A DNA stretch of 64,000 nucleotides from Panax quinquefolius (lineage: Eukaryota > Streptophyta > Magnoliopsida > Apiales > Araliaceae): the NCBI GenBank assembly GCA_020205615.1, contig JAINUW010000512.1, positions 744,001-808,000 of the forward strand, read 5' to 3'. Both the position numbers and the translations under genes were made by a program. Below, piece by piece: positions 48,241 through 61,053 of the stretch (position 1 is its first letter; each line of letters begins with the position of its first letter). The notes under the pieces are model-generated. The model worked only from the letters and a program-made list of their open reading frames with translations. It made no database searches and was not told the origin of the DNA.

Positions 48241-48588
48241 GTATATCTAAATTACGTCCAAAATATGTATCCAAATCACTCCTAATACTAACACATCTTT
48301 CAAAAACCTCATTGACAATTGAACTTCAAATTTAACATTCTTAATTTTGAATGAAATCTCAAATATTTAATATTCATATACCATTGAACCATGTCATTTA
48401 AATGCCCTAACACAAATTACTTATATATTTGTATATTTGCAAGGATCGACAAGAAGTACATAACATGTCTGGCACTGTTACTTTTCTTATTTCTTGAAAC
48501 TCATAACGGGAAGCAAACTCTTCATATCAATTTTGAAGACTTTGAAGCTATTTAAAGCCGTAAATAAGAATTACAAATATATTTTGTA

Positions 48589-48930
48589 CTTCTTCTGTTC
48601 TTAAAAGATTGTCGTTTAATATTAATACATACAGATTAAGAAATATAATTAATACTTAGCAAAAATATTATACTACCCTTATAAACTGTCTCAACCGATT
48701 ATTAACTGTCTCAACCAATTATTCCCTTCCTAATGTTTCTTATTTAATTCAACCAATTACTACTTGAATTATATCATTTAATTGAATAAGAATCATTGGG
48801 AAGGGAAGAAAGCTTTAAATAAGGGTAAAGTAGAGAAAAAATAGCTAATGTGTATTGATAAACTCAAAATGACAATCTTTTTGGAACAAAATTACTTCCT
48901 AAAAATACAATCTTTTAGGAACGAAGGGAT
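48589..48930. mobile_element. Stowaway-like MITE
   Basis: The ends CTTCTGTTCTTAAAAGATTG and (reversed) CCTTCGTTCCTAAAAGATTG form imperfect terminal inverted repeats, and the element sits between TA dinucleotides (48587-48588, 48931-48932). The length of about 340 bp and TA target fit Tc1/mariner-type MITEs. Confidence 0.6.
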
Positions 48931-48953
48931 TAATACATATCAGATGTAATATA

Positions 48954-50472
48954 TTCCCTCCATCCTATGATAAAAATCCTTATTACTATTTTGGGTAGTC
49001 CCAACTAGGGGTGATCATTCGGTTATAACCGAACTGAATAAGCTATTCGGTTATAACCGAAAACCGAACTAGTCTTAATTTTCTTATCCAATTGAAAACC
49101 GAAATTTGGAAAAAAATCGAATTCTAGAATCTTAGAATTATCAATTGTAATTTTGGGTATTCGGGTAAAAACCGAATCAGCATCCAACATAATTACATAA
49201 ATGATAAATTAACTGCTAGTTCAGTGTTCACAATACGATGTCCAAGTCAATTTCAGTGTTCACAATACGATGTCCACACCACATTACTGACTACAGAAAG
49301 GCTTAGCAAAAGCACAAAAGTATGACAACTACACAATATTCCTTACTTGTATGAAATCCTAAAATCCTTAAAATCTACAGAAGTTTCTTGGCTCAAAAAG
49401 AATATCAAGACAAATATCCAAAACATCCATGCATTTTAAAATTCATGTGTGTGCGTGTACTGTGTACCCTTTTGTGTCAGGTATTTGACATGAACTTGAA
49501 CAAAATTTACAAGAAAATCATGACGGGGGCCAAAACAATCCATAAACAAACGAAAAATAAATATACTCGTTAAGTAGAAGACACCCAGATAAACAACCAA
49601 TCTTAGAGGCCGAGGAATCACCGGAGAGAGTCGGGAGATCCAGAGATCACGGGAGATCAGGAGAATGAGTCGTAAACTGTAAAAAGGTGTGAAAAGATCT
49701 GTGAAGAGATCAGGAGCGGAAAAAGCAAAAAAGAGGTCGAGGAATATCTCGGATCTGTGATCGTGAGCGATTGCCGTGGCATGTGGCTACTCGGCTAGGG
49801 CAAAAAATAAACTCAGATCTGAATAAGTGAAGTGAAGCGACTCGACGAGACGACGACTACAGAGTACAGACTAGTACTACAACCGAAGACTACAGACTAA
49901 TATTCATATTAGTCTTATTAGATAATAGATAGTTAGATATCAGTATATCACTCCATGGCAGCAACCGACAAGTATAAAATTATTAATTTTTAAGTATTAA
50001 ATTTCGGTTATTCGGATACCCGAATAACCTGTTTTTGAGAACCAGAACCGAAACCGAATATTGAATAATAATTCGGATATAACCGAAATTCCAAAAAAAA
50101 ATCAAAAAATCGAAATAATTCGATTAAAAAGATTCGGCCCGGTTCGGTAGTTCGGTTTTATCCGTTTTTTGCTCACTCCTAGTCCCAACTCATATGTTAA
50201 ATGTCCACTTTCCTTTAATAACTAAATTTTTACACATTTTTTCCTATTATGCCCGTAGCATTAAATTTCTCATACTTTTCTTATTTTAATTCTCTCTCCA
50301 TATTTAATAAGTATGGAGAGGGAATATTTTGAATTGAATAGCTAGAAAGTCACTCTCTCACTTACATTAAAAATAATTAATGATATATTAGTATGAGCAA
50401 TTTTGTCATTTCATTCATCATCTTAATATGCGTGAAAAATCCACTAGAACTTTTATTTTGGGACGGAGGGAG
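48954..50472. mobile_element. Stowaway MITE interrupted by a hAT element
   Basis: The left end TTCCCTCCATCCTATGATAA matches the reversed right end CTCCCTCCGTCCCAAAATAA, the typical plant Stowaway terminus. It is flanked by TA at 48952-48953 and 50473-50474. About 340 bp remain once the insert at 49006-50181 is removed. Confidence 0.72.
49006..50181. mobile_element. Non-autonomous hAT element 1
   Basis: 1176 bp with ends TAGGGGTGATCATTCGG and ...TTTTTTGCTCACTCCTA. The 8 bp target duplication GTCCCAAC is exact (48998-49005 and 50182-50189), as expected of hAT transposons. The palindrome TTCGGTTATAACCGAA occurs twice near the left end (49018-49033, 49046-49061), and related CCGAA/TTCGG motifs crowd both ends. 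These are the kind of subterminal repeats hAT transposases bind. No transposase is encoded; a GGAGATC-rich patch lies near 49625-49665. Confidence 0.88.
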
Positions 50473-50474
50473 TA

Positions 50475-51356
50475 CATTATAAGTGTGAAAATTTTATAAT
50501 TACTGCTTTCTGTATTCTTTTTTTAATCGATTTTTAGAAAAGAAAACAAAAAAAAGAAGAAGAAGAAATACAATTAATACTTTATCTTTTGATCAAAATA
50601 AATAAAAATATTTCAATATTACTCTTATAAATTTTATTGAATATATAAAAGAAAAACAAATTAGTATTAATGCAAGGATAAAATAAGAAATTAACTTATA
50701 TTTTCTTTTTAAAAATGAATAAACTTCACTCTCTTTCTAAATAGATAAATAATAAAAAAAAAGAATGAAGGGATTCCTACTTCGATAAATGCAATACTCA
50801 TATAAACAAAAAATTATAAAGAACCAAATAATTAATCATCTCACCAACGAAATATATATCTCTAAAATCCAATAATAATAATAAAAAAATTCAAAAAAAT
50901 AATCTCATTGACAACAAGTCAACAATACTGGTGTTATTACTTGCTACAACCAATATCCAAGTTACTGGACTAGTATTATTACCGCCGGACATAAACAAAA
51001 GAAATAGGAACCGCCTTGTGGAGATCTTTGTAGTAGACTGGTGGAAAAATAAGGTGGAGCAGTCTACATTATTGGTGGAGCACATTCGGCGCTTCATAGC
51101 CATGGATTGGCTCAAATTAGTTACCCCACCTAGAGCATTACCACCGAGAGCAGATCCTCTCTCCTCAAATTTCATGTCTCTTGTATCCCTCCACTTACTA
51201 CCGCCATCGCTCTCATTACTACCGCCATCGCTCTCAATATCTTACCAAACTACAGTTAGGAAAAAACTAGCACAAAAATAGCAATCAGTTTCTCCTTAAA
51301 TTTCTGTCAACCAATAGCTGAACTGAAACTTGTGTAGTAATAATTTGTGGGAGAGG
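50475..51356 (+). promoter_or_regulatory. Upstream and 5' UTR region of zeaxanthin epoxidase
   Basis: This spans the gap between the last transposon and the start codon. 50503-50778 is AT-rich and has weak inverted ends (CTTTCTGTATTC versus CCCTTCATTC) that may be an old MITE. CCAAT-like and TATA-like words occur (ATATAAAC near 50799), but none can be assigned. A 21 bp unit TTACTACCGCCATCGCTCTC is duplicated in tandem at about 51196-51236. Overlapping open frames on both strands at 50891-51281 look fortuitous. Confidence 0.5.
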
Positions 51357-54300
51357 ATGGATTCAATTGTGTTTTACAGTTCAATTAATCCATCGGCAAA
51401 GATTTTTTCAAAAACCCATTTCCCAATCCCGGTCTCCAAATATTTCTCAGAAGAATTATTGCATACTGCTCACTGTAATTGCTACTTCAGAAGCAGGAAA
51501 CATGGGTCTTCGAAAACAATGACAAAGGTGAAAGCCACAGTAACTGAAGATCAAAGCGCTGGGATTGGCGATAATTCATCGCCGCCTAGAAAGAAGTTGA
51601 AGATATTGGTAGCCGGTGGTGGGATTGGAGGGCTGGTTCTGGCGTTGGCGGCGAGGAGGAAGGGGTTTGAGGTAGTGGTGTTTGAGAAGGACTTGAGTGC
51701 CATTAGAGGGGAGGGACAGTACAGGGGTCCAATTCAGATACAGAGCAACGCATTGGCTGCTTTAGAAGCTATTGATATGGATGCTGCTGACGAGGTTATG
51801 AAGGCTGGCTGTATTACTGGTGACCGGATTAATGGATTGGTTGATGGGGTTTCTGGGGATTGGTGAGTTTTTTACAGTTTGTCATTAGATTTTCAACTTT
51901 CAATTTCCATTATTGAGCAATATATTGTGCTTGAATAATTTTGTTTATGATTTGTCCAACTGTGTGAAATATATGTTATCGACTGTTGTGGTTGTTGATA
52001 AGGCTGTAAAATGAGCAAACTAGCTCGACTCAAAATATTAAATGATTCAAATATGAGTAAATTTTAAAGTTTGATAAATTACTGAAACTTCCTCAAATTG
52101 CAATTTTCTATTAATACTCGGACCATATTCATTCGAAAAGTTCAAACTACTCGGGCTCAATTCGAGATCGTGATCGACTCGGTGGCTATACGAGTCTCAA
52201 TCAAACCTTATTTTATACCGTATAAATTTTGTGAACCAAATCTGAGCAACTCAATACTCGGCTCGACTCAGTTCATTTATACATTTAGTTGTTGATAATG
52301 TATGCTATAATCCATGTTAATTTTATAAGCTCTAGGCTAAGTGTTTATGTGTCAAGACAGTGTAAATGGTTGTTGCCTTGGTAGATTTGGTGACAAACTG
52401 GGCATTTATAGAAAAAGAGATTGTGATTACAATCTTATTAGTAATGGTATTTTCTTTAAGGTTAATGGAGAATGAATTTTAGTATGGATATATGGTTAAT
52501 AATTTAGATAGTTATAGAGTCGGGGAAAGATTAATGTCCAACATGGGCATCTCAATCATTTAGAAGTGTTCATGTTACACGTGGTTGCATATTTGACTCT
52601 TTACTGCTTTGGTACTTCACCTCAGTTCGGAAGATAGAAGTTCCTTGAAAATCTTTAATTATTTTCCTCAGGAACTTCATGAAATTTCAAGAGAAAGTTG
52701 TGAAGTGTTCAGTGTTGGGGTTATCATGAGTTTTTATAGTGTTTATCGAACCCGCACACCCAGAATCTTTGCCGGGGAGGGTCAACTGACTTAAAGAGAG
52801 GATTAACACTCGCATTTCCCTAAGGAAAATGAGACCCTTAATTAGAGTCAGAGGTGTATGGTAGTAGGAGAGAGTGACCTGCTATGCCTGTTCACAATCA
52901 CCTCCACGTTCTGTTTTATTTGCTGCTGTGTCGTTGTACCCTCTCTTACGAGCTTACTTAACAAATGGCTGTAACTGGTAGTTACTGTCAGCTCTTCCTC
53001 CCTTTCTATACCTAATAAATAAACTGAGTCACACATGCGGACTGGAGTATTTTCTGTCTATTATGTGCTTCCAATTAGCCTTTTCTATATATATCCCTCG
53101 GTTCCAAAATTAGTGATACATTTTTGAAATGACAAATTATAAGGATAATTTTATGTGTCCAAATGTACCCTTAGTATTAGCTATAAGAATTTAGTAGTGT
53201 TGGTGTGATTCTAGAAATGATAGTAACAAAGTAATGGCAAATTAGAGATATCATGGCAATTTATAGTCTTAAAATAGAAATATATCTCTTTATGAAGCGG
53301 ACTACAAAGGAAAATGTATCTCTAGTTTTGGAACTAAGGGAGTACCTAGCTATTTTTTTCCAAAACTAATGGAAGGTCGGGTGTCTTCCATGGCTCCATA
53401 CAGGTCCTCTCCTGCTGCTATGCTTGGTTCTTCAGTGTTTTGTTTTTGGTTGTTCAGTGGTTTGAAGTAGTTGAACATTAGTTTAATACTCCCTTCATTC
53501 CAAATTATAAGAGCAATATTGACTTTTCAAAAGTCAATTTAGAAATATTTTCAAATTTAAAATTAACATTATTCATTTATGTTTTGAAATCAATAACTCT
53601 TATAGCTAGTAGTACTTTTTATGCTGTGTATGATATTCATATTTGTATTGACATAAAATACATGAATTCATGTCAATTTTGAGTTTGAAAATGTTTGAAA
53701 TGGACTTTTGAAAAATTACTACTTTTGAGGTAGTAATTTTTATGTAACAATACAAGGGTAGCCTGCTTACTTCACTTTTTTGTCCCTTTTATTTTATGTG
53801 TGACGGTGAGGGTGGGGGAAGGAGCTTACATGCAGTATTTCCTTGTAGCTGTCCTTTTAAAAAGGAATTTGTTGATAAGATTTAAATCACGTAAAATGAT
53901 ATTAATTGGTCATCAGGTACTGCAAGTTCGATACATTCACTCCTGCAGCAGAAAGGGGGCTTCCGGTCACAAGAGTTATAAGCCGCATGACTTTGCAACA
54001 AATCCTGGCTAACGCTGTTGGGGATGATGTTATTTTGAATGACAGTAATGTAGTGAACTTTGAGGATGATGGAAATAAGGTAAACTGAACTATGAAGCTG
54101 TAATTTTGCAATTTATTTTCTCTTAATTTTCAAGATGAGAAGTATTTGTCTTCCTAATCTTTATTTAAAGCAAGCAAACTGAGAGTTCTTTATAGCTTCT
54201 TTAGTTTATATTATGCATCTAGTAGACTTATTGTTCTAAAATGTCTCTTTTTTTCCCCCTATTTTTTATTCCTTTCTCTGTATCTCATCTTCACTCATCT

Positions 54301-57300
54301 CTCTCTCACACACACACAAAAAGATTATTTTTGCTGTATGTTGGAGGCGTGTGATTATTTTTTTGGTCTTGTATTCCACAAATTTAGGTTACTGTGATTC
54401 TGGAAAATGGGCAGTGCTATGAAGGCGATCTTCTAGTTGGCGCTGATGGAATATGGTCAAAGGTATTCTCCATGCCCTCCTCTCCGTCTCTCTGTATGAC
54501 TGTATCTTGTTTTTGGGATTGGGACATGTGAGATGTTCTACCATAGGTTGTATCCTATCGATAAATGCTGGCATCATGAAATAGCTGTATCTGCCTGTTT
54601 GTCATAAATTTTCCCTCTTCTCCTAATGAGTTTTTTCTAGAAATTCCATCAATAAGTTGATAAAATAAGCAAGTATATGGTGTTATTCACCAACTTGTGG
54701 AGAAACTACACTTTTAACACAGAGTTTGTTGACAATCTTCTGTTCAGATTTCCCCCTTACATTTGCCTTTAAATTTGAATATATTGGATAACAGTTTTCC
54801 TTCGAACAGGTAAGGGAAAATTTGTTCGGACACAAGGAACCCACATATTCAGGCTATACCTGTTATACCGGGATTGCAAATTTTGTGCCTGCTGATATTG
54901 ACACGGTTGGGTATGTTTTTGTTCCTTTTTCGCATTGCGTTATAAAATTTCTTTTTCCTTTTGTTTTCTATATTGACTTCCGGCTAGATGCTTATAATTA
55001 GAATTTTCTTCTGAAGGTACCGAGTATTTTTGGGACACAAACAATACTTTGTTTCTTCAGATGTTGGAGGGGGAAAGATGCAGTGGTATGCATTTCATAA
55101 TGAACCTGCTGGTGGCACAGATGGTAACAATGGTATACTTTCTTCAAATACTTTAACTCTGAATAATCAAACATTGAAGAGTATAGATTTTTTTAAAAAA
55201 ATTACTTATATTTTATGAAGATAATATGTATTCTGGTTTCTATTATTAAATTTTTATTAACTGATTCATGAAAAGTTTCTTGTCTTGGATCCAGGAAACA
55301 TATAACACAGCTAAAATTAATAATGTCGGGTTTACATAGATCAACATGCTGAACAGGAATTTATGCAAGTAGACAGTAGATTGCAGTTTTAGCTGTTACT
55401 TGCATGCTGATGATACAGTGGAGATTTAGCTATTAAAATATGGACTGAAAATATTATAGAAGTAATCGTTTATCTAATGTTAGTGTGATTTTTTTGATAA
55501 GTAATTCTGGCCCCATCTATGGGGATTGTTGATAAGTAATTCTGGCCCCATCTATGGGGATTGGAACCAGCGACCTTGAGATTATTCCTCAAGCCGCTGC
55601 CATTTCTCCTGCTGTATCTTTCTGCTAATTCTCCAATACTCTTCCACAAAAGCTTGAGTACTGTTGACTATATTAACTGTTCATGTCTTTTCTGTACATG
55701 ACAATTATAATCTACCATAGTAATGTGTTGGAGTATAACTTCTGCAGAGGATTTAGGCCAAACCATACAAATTGAAAAGTTAACAGTGTAGCCACTATTG
55801 AACAGTTAGGTCAAAGATGTAAATAGGTGATGTTGCCTTGTGCTTTTTGCTAATTTGCTCTACATGATGTTTTTGCAGATAAAAAAGAAAGGCTCCTTCA
55901 AATATTTGAAGGTTGGTGTGATAATGTAATAGATTTGTTGCTTGAGACAAATGAAGATGCCATTCTTCGTCGTGACATATATGACCGAGAACCAACCTTT
56001 ACCTGGGGAAAGGGTCGTGTAACCTTGCTCGGGGATTCAGTTCATGCTATGCAGCCAAATTTGGGTCAAGGGGGATGCATGGCCATTGAGGTATGTCATG
56101 CTTTGTTTTTATTTTGCTACTGCCTTTTGAGGAGGGGGTTGAGCCATGTTTTATCTTAAGGGGGCAAAACTTATAGAACGTGAGAATACTCGGTATGTTC
56201 ATAATTGCAGACTTTACAGTCTTTTTTTGAAGTTAATTTTTTATTTATTTTTAAAATCAGTATTCCCTAATTTGTAAATTTTCTTGGTAAAATGTTATCT
56301 GGAGATTCCCCTAAAGGGAAAATGGAACTCTTTTTTGTGAGGCACAGAGTATAACAGTATTGGGATAATGTCATAATTTCTTGACAACTAAAGAGATCAA
56401 ATTTTCATATTAACACACTTTGAAATCCTTTTCGTTGAAAGGATTTGCGTAAATCATTAATTAAGAAAAAAAAATCCGCAAGTCATGGTGAAAATTAAAT
56501 GAGTAGCTCCTCCCCTGCTTTGCAGTAAAACATCAAACGAAATTTCTTGTTCCATATTGTGGTGCATCACAAAAGATTAGTGATGTAAATATGTAATACG
56601 CAATGAAGTTTATGTTTCCTAAATTTAGTTAGGAGAGCATTTAAGTTATTTTCTGCATGATTACAGGATAGCTACCAACTAGCAATGGAGCTTGATAGAG
56701 CGTGCAAGCAAAGCAATGAATCAGGAAATCCTACTGATATCGCATCTTCTCTAAGGAGGTAATAAGATCATTTGCTAGTCAGAAACTTGATTTTGCAATT
56801 GAAAGTATATTTTCTCATAAGAATTAAACCACCCTAGATGTCAAAGCAAATTTAACAAGGAGCAGTTGCTTAAAAGGCGAAAGCACATGTTGATGCACAT
56901 TTAGCCACGATTCAAGTGTAGAGTATCTTTTGGTGAGTGTTATCATGAGCTATAGAGGTGACCATGCAGGTCATTTCATTTTGTCTCTGCTAAACTAATT
57001 TTACCTTTGACGTATTATGAAGAGTATCCTAGTCTTCAACAAAACTCACACCTTTAGCCAGCTGCATATAGGGGTGAGCATTCGGTTATTATCCGAACCG
57101 AATAAACATTTCGGTTATAACCGAAAACCGAAGTTGCCCTGTTTTGAATAGCCGAACAAATAACCGAAATACATGATAACCGAATAACCGAATTAATAAT
57201 TCGGTTATTCGGTTAATAACCGAAATTAAAACCATAAGACAGTAACACAGCCCATCAGACAGAAGAAAACCGTAAGACACTAATTACACAAATTACAAAG

Positions 57301-60300
57301 GGGTGGTCTCTGTGTGAGTGATTAGTGCAATAAAAAGAAGAAAATCAGAAGTATTTAACAATGGTCCAGCAGCTTTTGGGTGTGCTAAGGATTAGAGAAT
57401 ACAAATAGGAAAGATAAAAGAACAAATGCAAGAGGATGTAGTGGGTTGCAGCAGATCTGAAGATACCCGTGGAGCTGGTCCGCTGGAGGCTGTTGATGAG
57501 GAAATCTGATCTGCTCCGACCCCATTGTTATCAAGAAGCTTTTTAATTTTGTGTTTGTTCTTATACTTATACTTGTACTTTGTAATAAGGCTGTAAAATG
57601 AGCAAACAGTTCGGGCTCGATTCGTACTCGCTCGACTAAAAATTCGATTCGAGCTCGACTCGAAATATAAATGAGTCAAATATGAGCACATTTTAAAGTT
57701 CGATAAATTACTCGAACCTTCTCAAATTGTAATTTTCTAATTATACTCGGATCATATTCGTTGGAAAAGTTCAAACTGCTCGGGCTCGATTCGGAATCGT
57801 GCTCGACTCGGTAGCTAAATGAGCCTCAATCAAACCTTATTTTATACTGGATAAATTTTGTAAACCAAATCTGAGCAACTCAATACTCGGATCGACTCGG
57901 TTCGTTTACACCCTTACTTTGTAATTTCAGTGCCTGTTTATTTCAAGGGTTTGAGGAAAAGGGGTGAAATGGCAGAGGGGGAGGAAATGGATGGTTTATA
58001 ATGTATTCTCTCTCTATGTTACTATTTCTATGCACGAAAATGGTTTATAAAAAAGAACCGAGTGTTATTCGGTTAAACCAAATAACCCAAAAGTAAAACC
58101 CGTATAAATTAACCGAAAACCGTACAAAATTTCGGATATAACCGAATTGTTAAAAATAACCGAATTATCAGAAAATTTCGGTTAAATTATTTCGGTTCGG
58201 TTCGGTAATTCGGTTATATCCGTTTTTTGCTCAGTCCTAGCTGCATATGCGTCTTTTTCACAACTTTGACATACTTAAGCAATTCCGTTATGCATGGAAT
58301 GAATTATTGCTAGCTCTCCTATGAGATTGACTATTCTGATTCTGTTTCTTTTTGCCATCCCCAGCTATGAGAGTGCTAGAAAGGTACGAGTTTCAGTTAT
58401 TCATGGACTCGCTAGAATGGCTGCAATCATGGCTTCAACTTATAAAGCATATTTGGGTGTAGGACTCGGTCCATTGTCGGTAAGATTTGGTTATTATTTC
58501 ATGAAAATTAGATTGAAAGAAATAAACAAAATATTAGCACAGTACTTTGAATGCAATTCCTGATATCCTATAATCTGTTTTGCAGTTTTTGACAAAGTTT
58601 AGGATACCACATCCTGGAACAGTTGGGGGAAGATTTTTTATTGACATTGGGATGCCATTAATGCTAAGTTGGGTACTAGGCGGCTATGGGTGAGCTCTGA
58701 TAAAGTCGTTTTTATCATTTTTTGGTATGAGTATCAGCTTTCAAGCTTTTATTTACTAATTCAAGAGAATTGTATTACATATGTGATTTAGTTCAGAAAT
58801 AAATATGTTTCTTTCGTCTTTTTGAGAGAATTGGGTGATAAAATGTTTGCATCAGCTGATTGAGGTATTTTAATTTCATTGATATCTGGAACCTTCGTTT
58901 ACCCAAAATGTAAAGATCAAAACCATTCTTGTTCCACTTTGAACCATCAAAATTGACTCATCTATAATCTAAGGTTTCTGGAACTGTGTTCAAATGATGA
59001 GGTCCAGGCATTAAAGTCATATAAGGATTGGGACACTGAATCAAGTGCCATATTTGGGGTATCTAATACAAGACAAATTATCATAGAGATTTCTTTTGTT
59101 TTTATTACTTCGGGCTACCCATCTTCAAGTTAAAAGGAGTCGTGACAAGTCATGTACCTTTAAGTTCATTTTTATCAGAAATTGACCTATTATTTCCTAA
59201 TGCAGTTCAAACCTTGAAGGGAGATCACCACAGTGCAGACTCTCTGACAAAGTATGTTATAGAAAACTAGCTATTCAGTACATGTAAATAAATTGTTGAA
59301 CTCTAGGTATTTATTTGCTAAAAGCGTAAATATAATTACTGTGAGAGCTAATCTGCAATTAATGGTTATGAAGGCAAACAACCAATTGAAAAGATGGTTT
59401 GAAGACGATGATGCTCTGGAGCGTGCTCTTAGTGGAGAGTGAGTATATTTTGCCTAAATATCAGTTCTATTATGGTCTTTCAATAATGTTTGTCATGGTG
59501 TAATGTCCATGTTTGTCTTGCAGGTGGTTTTTATTTCCTGTTGGAAATGAATCTAGTCCTTCAGAATCAATCTTTCTTAGTAGGGATGCGGGAAACCCTT
59601 GCATAATTGGGTAGGTCATTAAATTTATTTGTTATGTTTTGATTAAATATTTTTTTTACTGAGTAATAATTATAGGGTTTTTTTATTCGTTGAATATCCA
59701 ATAATGTCTGGAGGCATATTAACAACTCCCCCCCCCCCCCCCCCACCCCCCAAAAAAAAAAACAAAAAAACAACAACCATATAAAGTGAGGGAAAAAGAA
59801 GAAAGCAAGAGATTAAAATTGAACAGACTGTCCATAATACATATGGGAACAATAGTAATCAACATATCTAAGAAGGAAACTATTTGGAAACTGAATCATT
59901 AGAACAAAAGGATGTTAAGAAATTAAACAATCTTCTACATCAGAAATTCTGGATTGTACTTGTAGTAAATCTATTGGCAGGTCTAAGAAATTTGGTGGGT
60001 TAATTTGCTCTTTATTTAGTGATTTACAATGTTTATGAACTATGACATTATATTGTGATGCAGAAGTGTGCCTCACGCAAATATTCTAGGGATATCAATT
60101 GTCATATCTTCACCCCAGGTGACTTGACCAGCTTTAGATTTCTTCTTTCCTTTGTTAGGCAATAATTTTCTTTTCTCCGTCACTACTAAGTAATGTATTT
60201 CTTATTTCAGGTTTCCAAATTGCATGCTCAAATAAGCAGCAAGGATGGTGGTGCCTTTTTCCTGACTGATTTGCGAAGCAAACATGGTACCTGGATAACC

Positions 60301-61012
60301 GAGTAAGTCAAGGAAAAACTGTGCATGTTTATGTGTAATGTATTTGTTGTTTTTATCTTTTTCTTTTAAAAAACTTTGTTGAAAGATTTCTCTTTTACTT
60401 TCCAGTAATGAGGGTAGACGGTATCGGGTGCCTCCCAACTTTCCTGCTCGTTTTCATCCATCGGATGTTATCGAGTTTGGTTCTGATAAGAAGGTGAGAA
60501 TATTTTGTTTTCCCTCGTGTAAACTGCCTGAATCCATCCCAGTATTGTATGTATGATACTTTCATATCATATTTTGTTTCACTTGAATGGGAGGAGGGAA
60601 TTGATAGCCGAAGGTAATGTGGACAACTCCTAACTATTGGAGAGGACTAGTTGTTGATCAAACCAATTTTAGCTTTTCTTTTCTGCATTGCTCTATGGCT
60701 GTTTACAGATTATAAACTCCAGCAGCCCAACAGCTGCTTAATCTGCTGTCTTAAGCATTTGAAGCTTGGAAAGAGTTTTCCCTAGTTGTTTACTTTTTCA
60801 TTGCTCAGAATAAGGAAAAGTAAATTCTGATTATCAGTTGCATGATTGGATGTCAAAGGGATAATAATTTAGAATATGAAAGTTCAACCTAATATTTTTG
60901 GTATGGAACTTAAGGGTTTGAATTGATTAACTGCCTTTATTTACACCCACAACCACACACATATATGTGGATTTTTTTGTATGCTCAATACATTCTGCAA
61001 ATTTGGAATGTT

Positions 61013-61053
<41 letters not shown>

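Noticed and set aside
50891..51281. Overlapping open frames on both strands upstream of ZEP
   Set aside because: They are mirror images in a GC-richer 5' region, partly created by a 21 bp tandem duplication. No recognisable domain, and they fit the expected 5' UTR and promoter.
51330..51356. Nine extra N-terminal residues in frame before the ZEP ATG
   Set aside because: That extension would begin at a TTG codon. The ATG at 51357 gives an N-terminus of the kind seen in other plant ZEP proteins.
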